Positions 35,363-44,492 of a DNA stretch of 64,000 bases are shown here, piece after piece. The notes beneath the pieces were generated by a model, which ran no database searches, was not told where the DNA came from, and saw only the letters and a program-made list of their open reading frames with translations. The stretch is from Pseudomonadota bacterium (GTDB lineage Bacteria > Pseudomonadota > Alphaproteobacteria > Rhizobiales > MH13), in contig JBCCPK010000004.1 of NCBI GenBank assembly GCA_039024915.1, positions 124,001 through 188,000 on the forward strand, written 5' to 3'. Both the position numbers and the translations under genes were made by a program. Every line of letters starts with the position of its first letter. Positions within the stretch are counted from its first letter, which is position 1.

Positions 35363-36276
35363 GCGGCGACGAGCTGACCACCATTCTGATCGCCATGCTG
35401 GGTGGCGCGATCCGTGTGTCGACGCCCTTTATGTTTGTGGCGCTTGGCGAGACGATCACCGAGAAGTCGGGCCGCATCAATCTGGGCCTTGAGGGCAACC
35501 TAGTGCTTGGCGCGATGGTCGCCTACGCCATTTCCTTCCACACCGGTTCGCCATGGCTGGGCGTCCTCGCGGCAGGCTTCTCCGGCGTCTTTCTTGGCCT
35601 GATGCACGGCACGATCTGTTCGCTCAAACGGGTCAATGACATCGCTGTTGGCATCGCCATGATGAGCTTCGGGATCGGCTTGGCGTTTTTCTTCGGCAAA
35701 CCCTACATCCAGCCGTCCGCGCCACGCCTTGAGAACATCCCGATGGGCGGATGGGCGTCGAACTCCGCGTTGGAACAAGCCTTGCAGATCAACCCGCTTT
35801 TCCTGATCGGCATCGCGCTCGCGGTCTTCCTGTGGTGGGCCTTCGCCAACACGCGTGTCGGGCTCGTGTTGCGCATGACCGGCGACAGCGAACCGTCTGC
35901 GCGGGCCATGGGCATCAATCCGATCCGCGTGCGTATTCTGGCGACGGCGGCAGGCGGCTTCCTCGCCGGGGTCGGCGGCGCGTTCCTGTCGCTATCTTAT
36001 CCCGGTTCATGGAACGAAGGTCTGTCCTCGGGGCAGGGGCTGATGGCCGTCGCCCTCGTCATTTTCGCCCGCTGGAACCCGCTGCGCTGCATTCTCGCCG
36101 CGCTTCTGTTTGGCGCTGCCGGCGCCATTGGACCGGCGTTGCAGTCGGTCGGCATCTCGCAGGGCTACTATTTCTTCAATGCCGCCCCTTACATCCTGAC
36201 ACTTTTCATCATGATCGCCACAACAGGCGGCAAGTCGGCGCGCGAAGCGCCCGGCGAGCTGTCTATTGCCAAGTAA
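35359..36276 (+). CDS. BMP-type ABC transporter permease 2
   Basis: A 305-aa permease of the same family (YufQ/NupQ-like). Signature segments are STPFMFVALGETITEKSGRINLGLEGNLVLGAM and YPGSWNEGLSSGQGLMAVALVIFARWNP, with about eight hydrophobic helices. AGGAG at 35348-35352 and the ATGA overlap give the start. With permease 1 and the ATPase at 38041 it makes a complete importer; the ATPase is separated from it by two enzyme genes. Confidence 0.88.
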   Translation: MSGDELTTILIAMLGGAIRVSTPFMFVALGETITEKSGRINLGLEGNLVLGAMVAYAISFHTGSPWLGVLAAGFSGVFLGLMHGTICSLKRVNDIAVGIAMMSFGIGLAFFFGKPYIQPSAPRLENIPMGGWASNSALEQALQINPLFLIGIALAVFLWWAFANTRVGLVLRMTGDSEPSARAMGINPIRVRILATAAGGFLAGVGGAFLSLSYPGSWNEGLSSGQGLMAVALVIFARWNPLRCILAALLFGAAGAIGPALQSVGISQGYYFFNAAPYILTLFIMIATTGGKSAREAPGELSIAK

Positions 36277-36302
36277 CCCCCAACAAGCAGGAGACCCGTC
36301 CC

Positions 36303-37334
36303 ATGAGTGCTCTTGGTGGCCTGAACAAAACGCCCAACGGCGTCGTCATCGGCATGGTGCAATTGCAATTGCCGGTGGTTGAAACCCCCGCCGACGTCGC
36401 AGAACAGACGCAAAAGATCGTCGAGATGGTCGGCAAAGCCCGCCGCAACATGGCAACGATGGATCTTGTCGTCTTTCCCGAATACGCGCTGCACGGCCTG
36501 TCGATGGACACCAACCCCGAGATCATGGTTTCGATGGATGGGCCAGAGGTCGCTGCTTTCAAGCAAGCCTGCATCGACAATGCCATTTGGGGCTGCTTCT
36601 CCATCATGGAGTACAACCCGCACGGCAACCCTTTCAACACCGGCATCATCATCGACGATCAGGGCGAGGTGAAGCTCTATTACCGCAAGCTCCACCCGTG
36701 GGTTCCGGTCGAACCGTGGGAGCCCGGCGACATGGGTATCCCGGTGATCGAGGGTCCGAAGGGCTGTAAGCTTTCGCTCATCATCTGCCATGACGGCATG
36801 TTCCCCGAGATGGCGCGCGAGTGCGCCTACAAGGGCGCGGAGATCATGCTGCGCACAGCCGGCTACACCGCGCCGATCCGCGACAGTTGGCGCTTCACCA
36901 ATCAGGCGAACGCCTTCCACAATCTCATGGTGACGGCGAACGTCTGCATGTGCGGTTCAGACGGCACCTTCGATTCGATGGGCGAGGGGATGATCGTCAA
37001 TTTCGACGGTACCGTTCTCGCGCATGGCACCAATGGCAGGGCCGATGAGATCATCACCGCCGAGGTGCGCCCCGATCTGGTGCGCGAAGCGCGGATCCAC
37101 TGGTCGGTCGAGAACAATGTCTACCAGCTTGGCCATCGCGGCTACACGGCGGTCGACGGCGGCGCGCAGGACTGTCCCTACACCTTCATGCACGACATGG
37201 TTGCCGGTCAGTACAGGCTGCCATGGGAAGACGAGGTGGTACACAAAGATGGCACCTCGTGCGGGTTCGAGAAACCCACGCGCAAGTATGGTGAAAAGGC
37301 TATGCCGGACGGTTCCCTGGAGGCAGCCGAATGA
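36303..37334 (+). CDS. amiF: Formamidase (AmiF-type, nitrilase superfamily)
   Basis: A 343-aa cytoplasmic C-N hydrolase. The catalytic Glu60 is in FPEYALHG, Lys129 in YYRKLHPW and Cys162 in [10 protein letters not shown], the same triad as characterised formamidase AmiF, which releases ammonia and formate from formamide. Length and the C-terminal [23 protein letters not shown] region fit AmiF/AmiE better than other nitrilase branches. AGGAG ahead of ATG 36303 supports the start; the frame extends upstream only inside the permease gene. It sits inside the transporter operon, so formamide may be an intermediate, or the true substrate may be another small amide. Confidence 0.85.
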   Translation: MSALGGLNKTPNGVVIGMVQLQLPVVETPADVAEQTQKIVEMVGKARRNMATMDLVVFPEYALHGLSMDTNPEIMVSMDGPEVAAFKQACIDNAIWGCFSIMEYNPHGNPFNTGIIIDDQGEVKLYYRKLHPWVPVEPWEPGDMGIPVIEGPKGCKLSLIICHDGMFPEMARECAYKGAEIMLRTAGYTAPIRDSWRFTNQANAFHNLMVTANVCMCGSDGTFDSMGEGMIVNFDGTVLAHGTNGRADEIITAEVRPDLVREARIHWSVENNVYQLGHRGYTAVDGGAQDCPYTFMHDMVAGQYRLPWEDEVVHKDGTSCGFEKPTRKYGEKAMPDGSLEAAE

Positions 37335-38044
37335 GTTCGCCCATCCTCACCGATGTGACCCGCGCGGTGAACGCCGACCCCTATCCCTGGCCCTATGATG
37401 GCGAGCTGACGACCAAGAATACGGCTCTCGTCGTGATCGATATGCAGACCGATTTCTGCGGCAAGGGCGGTTATGTGGACTCGATGGGCTACGATCTCGA
37501 GTTGACCCGTGCGCCGATTGAGCCGATCAAGACCCTGCTCGCGGTGGCCCGCAAGAAGCGCATCCCGGTGATCCATACCCGTGAAGGACATCGGCCGGAT
37601 CTTTCTGATCTTCCGGCCAACAAGCGCTGGCGCTCGCAGCGCATCGGAGCGGGGATCGGCGACCCCGGTCCTTGCGGGAAGATCTTGGTGCGCGGCGAAG
37701 CAGGCTGGGAAATCATTGATGAACTGGCGCCGTTAGAGGGCGAGATCATCATCGATAAACCCGGCAAAGGGTCATTCTATGCCACGGACTTGGAAATGCT
37801 GCTGCGGCAACAGGGCATTCGGAATTTGATCCTGACGGGCATAACCACAGATGTGTGCGTGCACACCACGATGCGCGAAGCCAACGATCGTGGGTTCGAA
37901 TGTTTGTTGGTCGAAGACGCTTGCGGCGCCACAAAATACGCCAACCATCTGGCGGCCATCGATATGGTGAAGATGCAAGGCGGCGTGTTCGGCGCCGTGG
38001 CCCCGTCGTCCGCGGTCATTCAGCCCCTGGAGCGCGCTGCATGA
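37331..38044 (+). CDS. biuH: Biuret amidohydrolase
   Basis: A 237-aa isochorismatase-fold cysteine hydrolase converting biuret to allophanate and ammonia. It resembles the rhizobial enzyme BiuH, as I recall it, along most of its length ([59 protein letters not shown]). The catalytic triad is Asp37, Lys143 and Cys176, offset by one from the published D36/K142/C175. It overlaps the formamidase stop by ATGA and the ATPase start by ATGA, so translation is coupled through the operon. Confidence 0.85.
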   Translation: MSSPILTDVTRAVNADPYPWPYDGELTTKNTALVVIDMQTDFCGKGGYVDSMGYDLELTRAPIEPIKTLLAVARKKRIPVIHTREGHRPDLSDLPANKRWRSQRIGAGIGDPGPCGKILVRGEAGWEIIDELAPLEGEIIIDKPGKGSFYATDLEMLLRQQGIRNLILTGITTDVCVHTTMREANDRGFECLLVEDACGATKYANHLAAIDMVKMQGGVFGAVAPSSAVIQPLERAA

Positions 38045-39588
38045 GCCTTGCGGAGGATCGGCTGGGCCCGCGTGCGAAGGGTGCTGCTTTCGGGATCGAA
38101 ACCGTTGCCATGCGCAAGCAGTTCGGCAGCCTGGTGGCGCTTGATGACGTTTCCATCAAAGTGCAGCCCGGCGAGTTTCATGCGCTTCTGGGTGAGAACG
38201 GTGCCGGAAAATCAACCCTCGTTAAGTGCATCATGGGTTTTTACCAGCCCACGTCCGGCCAGCTTATCGTCGACAATCACGAAGCGACCATTCGCGCGCC
38301 TGCCGACGCGCAGGCCCACGGGATTGGCATGGTCTACCAGCACTTTACACTGGTGCCCTGCCTGACGGCTGCAGAGAACATGGTCATTTCGCGGGCCGAT
38401 ACACCCGGCATCATCAACTGGGCGAGCGAGAAGCAGGGGCTGGAAGCCTTCATGGAGCGCATGCCCTTCCGGGTGCCGCTCGACACGATGGTCGCGGACC
38501 TGTCAGCGGGCGAAAAGCAGAAGCTCGAAATCCTCAAGCAGCTCTATCTTGACCAGCATTTTCTCATCCTCGACGAGCCGACGTCGGTCCTAACGCCGGG
38601 CGAAGCGGACGAGATTTTGGGTCTTCTGCGCGGGATGGCGGAGGCGCGTGAGATCACCGTTCTGATGATCACGCACAAATTTCGCGAGGTGAACGCCTTT
38701 GCCGACTCGGTGTCGGTGCTGCGGCGCGGGCGCTACGCGGGTGGTGGTGCCGTGAAAGATCTAACCGTCGAGGCCATGTCGCGGATGATGATCGGCGATG
38801 CCACCATGCGCAAAATGGCCGACCGCGCGAAGGATGTTGCTTCGGACAATGTACTGGAGATTGCAGGGCTTTCGGCGAACGACAATGACGGCATGCCGGC
38901 GGTCACAACGGTCAATCTCAAAATCAGGGGTGGCGAAATCCTCGGGATCGCCGGAGTTTCGGGCAATGGCCAGAGCGAGCTTCTTGAAGCGCTTGCCGGC
39001 CAACGCGAGACGACGACCGGCCAGATCATCATCGGCCAGCGGAATTTCGATGCGAGCCGCAAAGACTATGCCGATTTGAAGGTGTTTGGCTTGCCGGAGG
39101 AGCCGCTGAAGAACGCGGCGGTCAAGCGCATGTCAGTCGCCGAGAACATCGCGTTCCGCAATTTCGACAAGCCGCCCATGGCGGGGATCGGCTGGTGGCT
39201 CAGGCCGCCAGTGATGCGCAAGGCGGCGCAGGAACTGATCGGGCGCTACCGTGTGAAGACGCCATCGACCGAGACCCCGATCGAGAACCTGTCGGGTGGC
39301 AATGTGCAGCGCGCTGTCCTCGCGCGGGAACTGTCTGGTGACGTCAATGTGCTCATTGTGGCCAACCCTTGTTTCGGGCTCGACTTCGCCTCGGTCGCTG
39401 AAATCCGCGCGCAGCTCATAGATCAGCGCAACAAGGGCGCTGCCATCCTCCTGATCTCGGAGGACCTCGATGAGATTCTGGAACTGTCCGACCGGGTGGC
39501 CGTGATGTCCGAGGGACGCATCACCTACGAAGCGCCTATCGGCGAGACCGATCGCCAGACCATCGGTGCCCATATGGCAGGGCACTGA
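38041..39588 (+). CDS. BMP-type ABC transporter ATP-binding protein (two NBDs)
   Basis: A 515-aa protein with two fused nucleotide-binding domains. NBD1: Walker [10 protein letters not shown], signature [13 protein letters not shown], Walker [13 protein letters not shown]2: a degenerate Walker A (GVSGNGQSE), signature [14 protein letters not shown] and a modified Walker B ([12 protein letters not shown]), as usual in this family where one site is catalytically weak. The first ~20 residues are an extension. It powers the importer formed with 34250-36276. Translation is coupled to biuH by ATGA. Confidence 0.9.
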   Translation: MSLAEDRLGPRAKGAAFGIETVAMRKQFGSLVALDDVSIKVQPGEFHALLGENGAGKSTLVKCIMGFYQPTSGQLIVDNHEATIRAPADAQAHGIGMVYQHFTLVPCLTAAENMVISRADTPGIINWASEKQGLEAFMERMPFRVPLDTMVADLSAGEKQKLEILKQLYLDQHFLILDEPTSVLTPGEADEILGLLRGMAEAREITVLMITHKFREVNAFADSVSVLRRGRYAGGGAVKDLTVEAMSRMMIGDATMRKMADRAKDVASDNVLEIAGLSANDNDGMPAVTTVNLKIRGGEILGIAGVSGNGQSELLEALAGQRETTTGQIIIGQRNFDASRKDYADLKVFGLPEEPLKNAAVKRMSVAENIAFRNFDKPPMAGIGWWLRPPVMRKAAQELIGRYRVKTPSTETPIENLSGGNVQRAVLARELSGDVNVLIVANPCFGLDFASVAEIRAQLIDQRNKGAAILLISEDLDEILELSDRVAVMSEGRITYEAPIGETDRQTIGAHMAGH

Positions 39589-39592
39589 GACG

Positions 39593-40291
39593 ATGTCCGG
39601 TTTGTCGCGACAACTTCGCGTTATGGCCGAGCCATATGGCTGGGCCTTCCCAGCCGACAAAACCGCCCTCGTTGTGATCGACATGCAGCGCGACTTTATC
39701 GAGCCGGGGGGCTTCGGCGATGCTCTGGGAAACGATGTCAGCCGCTTGTCGGCGATCATTCCAACGGTTGGACAACTTATTGCCCTTGCCCGCCGAGTGG
39801 GGTTGACCGTCATCCATACCCGCGAAGCGCACCTGCCGGACCTTTCGGACTGCCCACCTTCGAAGATTGCCCGTGGCGACGCGCCGACGCGAATTGGCGA
39901 AGAAGGTCCCATGGGGCGCCTTCTGGTGCGCGGCGAGCCGGGTAATCAGATTGTTCCTGAGCTCGCGCCAATCGATGGTGAGTGGGTGATCGACAAGCCG
40001 GGAAAGGGGATGTTCTGGAAGACGGGGCTCATGGAACGGCTGGAAAAGGCTGGGATAACCCATCTCATCTTCGCCGGTGTCACCACCGAAGTCTGTGTTC
40101 AGACCTCTATGCGCGAAGCCAATGATCGCGGGTTTGAGTGCCTGTTGATCACCGACGCGACCGAAAGCTATTTCGAACACTTCAAGCGGGCCACCATCGA
40201 GATGATCACAGCGCAAGGCGGCATTGTTGGTTGGGCCGCGCCGCTGTCGGCGCTTGAAAAGGCGTTTGAAGAAACGGAAGTTCCAGCGTGA
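39593..40291 (+). CDS. Isochorismatase-fold cysteine hydrolase, candidate triuret hydrolase
   Basis: A 232-aa paralogue of BiuH. Triad Asp30 (VVIDMQRDF), Lys135 (IDKPGKGM) and Cys168 ([10 protein letters not shown]) is intact, but the substrate-loop residues differ: BiuH has [15 protein letters not shown], this one [15 protein letters not shown]. Candidates are triuret hydrolase TrtA, which makes carboxybiuret, or a RutB-like ureidoacrylate hydrolase. The adjoining carboxybiuret hydrolase genes favour triuret, as inference. It begins 4 nt after the ATPase stop; ATG 39593 is preferred over an upstream in-frame start inside that gene. Confidence 0.7.
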   Translation: MSGLSRQLRVMAEPYGWAFPADKTALVVIDMQRDFIEPGGFGDALGNDVSRLSAIIPTVGQLIALARRVGLTVIHTREAHLPDLSDCPPSKIARGDAPTRIGEEGPMGRLLVRGEPGNQIVPELAPIDGEWVIDKPGKGMFWKTGLMERLEKAGITHLIFAGVTTEVCVQTSMREANDRGFECLLITDATESYFEHFKRATIEMITAQGGIVGWAAPLSALEKAFEETEVPA

Positions 40292-40476
40292 ACGAGACAG
40301 AAGCCGACCTCGATCGCCTGATTGAAGAGATGCTGATCTATCTCGACCTGCCCCTAGATGAGGCGTACCGAGCGGGCATCAAGCTGAATTTGCAGGCCGC
40401 CCAGCGCATTGCTGCGCCCATGCTTGCGGTTGAACTCGATGATGAGGCGGAGCCAGCGCCGGTGTTTCGCGCGTGA
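40288..40476 (+). CDS. atzG: AtzG-like subunit (DUF4089)
   Basis: A 62-aa acidic helical protein. In the s-triazine pathway the small AtzG binds AtzE and is needed for a stable 1-carboxybiuret hydrolase complex. Here it lies directly before an AtzE homologue. Both junctions are GTGA overlaps (40288-40291 and 40473-40476), which would couple the two subunits tightly. The GTG start is set by the overlap. The core, [20 protein letters not shown], is the DUF4089 signature as far as I recognise it. Confidence 0.75.
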   Translation: MNETEADLDRLIEEMLIYLDLPLDEAYRAGIKLNLQAAQRIAAPMLAVELDDEAEPAPVFRA

Positions 40477-41873
40477 GTGGCGACGATCTACCTTTACAGA
40501 ACGCCGCTGCAATCGCTGGCGCTGTCACGTCCGGGAAGACGACAGCTGCCAAAGTGGTCGATGACTGCCTTCATCGAATCGACGCTCTGAATGGCACGTT
40601 GAACGCCTTCACGGCTGTGACTGCGGAGCGTGCAAAGGCGCAGGCGTCTGTCGTTGATGCCGCGCTTGCGGCGGGACAACCCGTTGGCCCATTGGTTGGC
40701 GTCCCGTTCGCGGTCAAGAACCTGTTCGATATCAAGGGACTGCCAACTCTGGCGGGGTCGAAGATCAATTGGGATCGCGCGCCCGCTCACGCGGATGCGA
40801 CGCTTGTCCAGAGGCTCGAAGCGGCAGGTGCGATCCTCGTCGGCACGCTTAATATGGGTGAGTATGCCTATGATTTCACAGGTGAAAATGCCCATGACGG
40901 ACCCTCCCGCAACCCACATGATCCGGCCCACATGTCCGGCGGCTCATCAGGTGGATCGGGCACCGCCGTTGCCTCTGGCATGGTCCCGCTGGCACTGGGG
41001 TCGGACACCAACGGGTCGATCCGCGTGCCCGCAAGCCTGTGCGGACTGTTCGGTCTCAAGCCGACCTATGGGCGCCTGTCGCGAGCGGGGACCTTCCCAT
41101 TTGTCGCTAGTCTCGACCATGTCGGCCCGCTCGCAAGATCAGTTGAGGATCTGGCGTTGAGCGCGTCCGCCATGATGGGTGCCGATCCTTCTGACCCGGT
41201 TTGTGTCGATCGACCGGAGACGGTGCTGGAGGCTCGCCCCAGCGGCATTTCCGGACTGCGCATCGCCAAGGCCGTCGGCTATTTTGCGCGCCAGGGCCAT
41301 GATGAAGCCTTCGCGGCGGTTGCGAAGGTCTGCGATGCCCTCGAAACGTCGGCAACCATCGATGTTCCACTGGCTCAGGAGGCCCGGGCCGCCGCCTATA
41401 CCATCACGATGGCTGAGGGCGCCGCGCTGCACCTCGACCGGCTGAAGAAACACGCGGCTGACTACGACCCCGACGTTCGGGACCGGCTGCTGGCGGGCGC
41501 GATGATCCCCGGCGCCTGGGTCACCAAGGCGCAAAAGTTTCGCCGGGTCTTTCAGGCGCAGATGTACGCCCTTTTCGAGGAAGTCGACGCGCTCATCGCC
41601 CCCGCTACTCCGTGCGTTGCGCCAAAGATCGGCCAAAAGACTTTCACGCTTGATGGCGTTGAGCTGCCCGTCAGGCCCAATCTCGGCATCTTCACCCAAC
41701 CGATTTCATTTATCGGTTTGCCAGTCGTCAGTGTGCCCATCTGGCTTGACGGCCATGCGCTCCCCATTGGGGTTCAGATCATCGCTCCCCCGTGGCGTGA
41801 GGATATTGCGCTTTCGGTCGCCCAGCATCTTGAGCGCGCCGGCGTCGCCCACGCGCCGATCGCGACGCACTGA
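40473..41873 (+). CDS. atzE: 1-carboxybiuret hydrolase (AtzE-type amidase)
   Basis: A 466-aa amidase-signature enzyme. The Ser-cisSer-Lys triad is complete: Lys82 in VPFAVKNLFD, cis-Ser158 in MSGGSSGGSG and nucleophile Ser182 in GSDTNGSIRVPASLCG, spaced 24 residues as expected. With the preceding AtzG subunit it should hydrolyse 1-carboxybiuret to dicarboxyurea (allophanate route) and ammonia. It is part of the same transcript as biuH and the transporter. A plain amidase of other specificity is the alternative, made less likely by AtzG. Confidence 0.82.
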   Translation: MSGDDLPLQNAAAIAGAVTSGKTTAAKVVDDCLHRIDALNGTLNAFTAVTAERAKAQASVVDAALAAGQPVGPLVGVPFAVKNLFDIKGLPTLAGSKINWDRAPAHADATLVQRLEAAGAILVGTLNMGEYAYDFTGENAHDGPSRNPHDPAHMSGGSSGGSGTAVASGMVPLALGSDTNGSIRVPASLCGLFGLKPTYGRLSRAGTFPFVASLDHVGPLARSVEDLALSASAMMGADPSDPVCVDRPETVLEARPSGISGLRIAKAVGYFARQGHDEAFAAVAKVCDALETSATIDVPLAQEARAAAYTITMAEGAALHLDRLKKHAADYDPDVRDRLLAGAMIPGAWVTKAQKFRRVFQAQMYALFEEVDALIAPATPCVAPKIGQKTFTLDGVELPVRPNLGIFTQPISFIGLPVVSVPIWLDGHALPIGVQIIAPPWREDIALSVAQHLERAGVAHAPIATH

Positions 41874-41894
41874 TCGCCAAGGCGGACTGCCGGG

Positions 41895-42572
41895 ATGAGC
41901 ACAAACGCCGAGAACATTCACAATGCCCTGGCCCAACAGATCGTCAATCGTGAGCTGCTGCCCGGGACCGCCCTCGATGAAAGCGCCCTTGCGCTTGAGT
42001 TCGGTGTCTCGCGCACACCCATCCGCGAAGCCTTGAGGCGTCTGAGTGCGTCGGGTCTGGTGCTGCAGAAGGCCCACCGTCAGGCAACGGTGGCGCAGCC
42101 CGATGAAGCGACGTTGGCAGGCATGTTCTTTGTCATGTCGCGGCTGGAAATCCTGTGCGCCGGCGAAAGCGCGCTTCGGATGACCCCAGCGCAGCGTCGC
42201 GATCTAGAAGAGCTTCATCGCGACATGGAGACAACGGTGCGGCGCGGCGACCTGGAGCGTTACGCTGGCCAGAATGAGGCCTTCCATTCCATGATCTATG
42301 AAGGGACCGGCAACGCCTATCTTGCCGAGATGACCACATCGACGCGCCTGCGGGTCCAGGCGTTCAGACGCGCGCAGTTTTCTGCCCTTGGACGACTGGC
42401 CGCGTCCCACGCAGAGCACGACCTGGTGGTCGATGCCATTTTGCGCGGAAACAGGAGCGCCGCCGAGGACGGTATGCGCGCCCATTTGGGACACGTGGAA
42501 GAGACTTGGAACCGCCTATTCGAGCGGATCAAACGTCAGGCAGCCGAACTGGACGCAACTGCTGCCCTGTAG
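41895..42572 (+). CDS. GntR-family regulator with FCD domain
   Basis: A 225-aa transcription factor. The N-terminal winged helix-turn-helix reads LDESALALEFGVSRTPIREALRRLSASGL; the C-terminal FCD domain has the metal-binding residues in NEAFHSMIYEGTGN, ASHAEHDLVVDAI and MRAHLGHVE. It ends the transporter/hydrolase operon and is the natural candidate to bind TTGTATACAA at 32778-32787, with a catabolite of the pathway as ligand. Its last 37 nt overlap the 3' end of the convergent allophanate hydrolase gene. Confidence 0.85.
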   Translation: MSTNAENIHNALAQQIVNRELLPGTALDESALALEFGVSRTPIREALRRLSASGLVLQKAHRQATVAQPDEATLAGMFFVMSRLEILCAGESALRMTPAQRRDLEELHRDMETTVRRGDLERYAGQNEAFHSMIYEGTGNAYLAEMTTSTRLRVQAFRRAQFSALGRLAASHAEHDLVVDAILRGNRSAAEDGMRAHLGHVEETWNRLFERIKRQAAELDATAAL

Positions 42573-44305
42573 GCACGCCAACCGCCATGGGCCGTGATGT
42601 CCACCGCGCCTTCAAGCGCGATACCCTCGGCAATGAATCCGTTGACATGCTGACCCGAAGCCAGGCGAACGGTCCCGATGCCAAGTGGTGGCGGTACGTC
42701 ATTGACGAACGAGCCGAAAGCAGCCTCCGACAAGGACCAGACTTCCACAATGATGCTCGCGCCGTGTCCTTCCGCGACCCGGCAGAGGCCGGGCTTAGGC
42801 GGGACCGTGCCGTCAAGCGCGTACAGGGTATAGTCAGGCGCAGTTGTGGTTTCCGCCACGAGGCGTGCGTTGCGGCTGGTCAGCTGTTCGTTCAACGGCA
42901 TGCCAGTGAGGTGCGCACCCACGACTGCAAGCAGTACATCGCCGGGGCGGGCCCCGAGGGCTTCACCGTCTGCGGTGTTGCCCTCCAGCGCGCTGGCGAT
43001 GCCGGCAATGAATGCGTCCTGTCCAGCTTGTGCGATCAGCGTCAGAGAAGAGGACAGGCCGTCCGCGCGGTCGCCCACTGGTACTGAAATCGCTGCCAGA
43101 TCAAGCAGGTTCACAAAGTTGGTGTAGGTGCCCAGGTTGGAGTTGAGCTGGACGGGCTCAGCCACCAGCTCCTCGACGGAGTAGACGGTCGGAATCGACG
43201 GAACGGCCAGGCAGTCAAGCTCGCCGAGTATCGGCTCAATCGAGCGCCGCAGATCGGCCAATTTGTAGATCGCGTCAAACGTATCGACAGCTGAAATCGA
43301 GGACGCGCCCGAGATGATCCCTCGGGTTACCGGGTGGAGAGCATCGGGAGTGCTCTCGATGAGCCTGCGGACGGCGTGGTAGCGCTCTGCGACCCACGGT
43401 CCCTCGTAAAGCAGCCGCGCCACGGCATAAAACGGCTCGAAATCAATCGGTTTGATGGTCGCTCCGAGGGCTTCGAGACTTTTGAGGTCGGCCTCAAAGG
43501 CGGCCTTGGCCAAATCGTCGCCAAAGAAATGGCGATCTTCGTCACGCGGTACACCAACGGTGATCGTGCCCCAGACCGGTGTGACCGGTGACGCCGCAGG
43601 GAGCGCGCGGGACAGGAAATCGGCGGCATCATAACCCTGTGCGACCGATGTCGCTTCAGCGGCATCCACTGTGTTGGCGGCGAAGATCGAGATTGTGTCG
43701 AGCGTCCGGCAGGCAGGTATCATGCCGCTGGCGGAGAGAAGTCCCAGCGATGGTTTCAGCCCGACGATGGCGTTCATCGCAGCGGGAACACGACCCGAGC
43801 CCGCGGTATCGGTTCCCAGCGCAAAGGCGACAATGCCCGCGCCAACCGCGACGGCCGAACCTGAACTCGAGCCTCCGGGAACAAGGTCGGCCCTTTGGGA
43901 ATTACGAGGCACGCCGTAAGGCGACCGAACACCGACGAGCCCTGTGGCAAACTGATCGAGGTTGGTCTTGCCAATGCAGATCGCGCCAGCGGCTTCAAGC
44001 TTTGCGACCGCATAGGCCGAAATTGATGGGGTGAACTTGGCGGCGGGGCAGGCCGCTGTGGTGGGCATCCCTGCGACGTCGATATTGTCTTTGACAGCAA
44101 ACGGCAGGCCAAAAAGGGGTTTTCCCTCTGCTCCGTCTGCTTCGAGTTGAGCCGCGAGGTCCAGAGCCTGTGTCCTGTCTCGCACGGTGATGAACATGGC
44201 CCGATCACCATAGGCATCAAGCCTATCATAAGCAGCAGTGACGGCCTCGACCGGGGACATCGCCCGCCAGTCGGCGAAGGCGCGCGCAGTTTCAGATCGG
44301 ATCAT
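42536..44305 (-). CDS. atzF: Allophanate hydrolase
   Basis: A 589-aa protein with an amidase domain and the C-terminal domain typical of full-length AtzF/DUR1-type allophanate hydrolases. Triad Lys72 (LPFAVKDNIDVAG), cis-Ser146 (PGGSSSGSA) and Ser170 (GTDTAGSGRVPAA). It splits allophanate to ammonia and CO2 equivalents and completes the pathway that starts with biuH and atzEG. It is transcribed convergently to that operon, with a 37-nt overlap of 3' ends, and so needs its own promoter in 44306-44492. No urea carboxylase gene is present. Confidence 0.88.
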   Translation of the reverse strand: MIRSETARAFADWRAMSPVEAVTAAYDRLDAYGDRAMFITVRDRTQALDLAAQLEADGAEGKPLFGLPFAVKDNIDVAGMPTTAACPAAKFTPSISAYAVAKLEAAGAICIGKTNLDQFATGLVGVRSPYGVPRNSQRADLVPGGSSSGSAVAVGAGIVAFALGTDTAGSGRVPAAMNAIVGLKPSLGLLSASGMIPACRTLDTISIFAANTVDAAEATSVAQGYDAADFLSRALPAASPVTPVWGTITVGVPRDEDRHFFGDDLAKAAFEADLKSLEALGATIKPIDFEPFYAVARLLYEGPWVAERYHAVRRLIESTPDALHPVTRGIISGASSISAVDTFDAIYKLADLRRSIEPILGELDCLAVPSIPTVYSVEELVAEPVQLNSNLGTYTNFVNLLDLAAISVPVGDRADGLSSSLTLIAQAGQDAFIAGIASALEGNTADGEALGARPGDVLLAVVGAHLTGMPLNEQLTSRNARLVAETTTAPDYTLYALDGTVPPKPGLCRVAEGHGASIIVEVWSLSEAAFGSFVNDVPPPLGIGTVRLASGQHVNGFIAEGIALEGAVDITAHGGWRAYRAAVASSSAA

Positions 44306-44492
44306 GGCAACCTAGCGATGCTTGGGCAGATGGGCGGTATGGAGCGGCAGCGCATCAAACGTGCCAAAAAAAGCTCCACCGTTTGCGAACCCCGTACCAT
44401 CGACCGCCTCGTGCCTTTAGACAAGGCCGGGTTTGCGCGGTTTTCGGCTCTTCCGATCCATTGGAGGGGGCGCTGGTCTCAAGCTCAGCCGG

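Noticed and set aside
35751-36302. Long N-terminal extension of the formamidase
   Set aside because: It is a shifted frame of permease 2. AGGAG before ATG 36303 and the normal AmiF length set the start.
31367-44305. A cyanuric acid/atrazine degradation cluster
   Set aside because: No cyanuric acid hydrolase (AtzD/TrzD) or atrazine chlorohydrolase is present; the first amidohydrolase fits 8-oxoguanine deaminase better.
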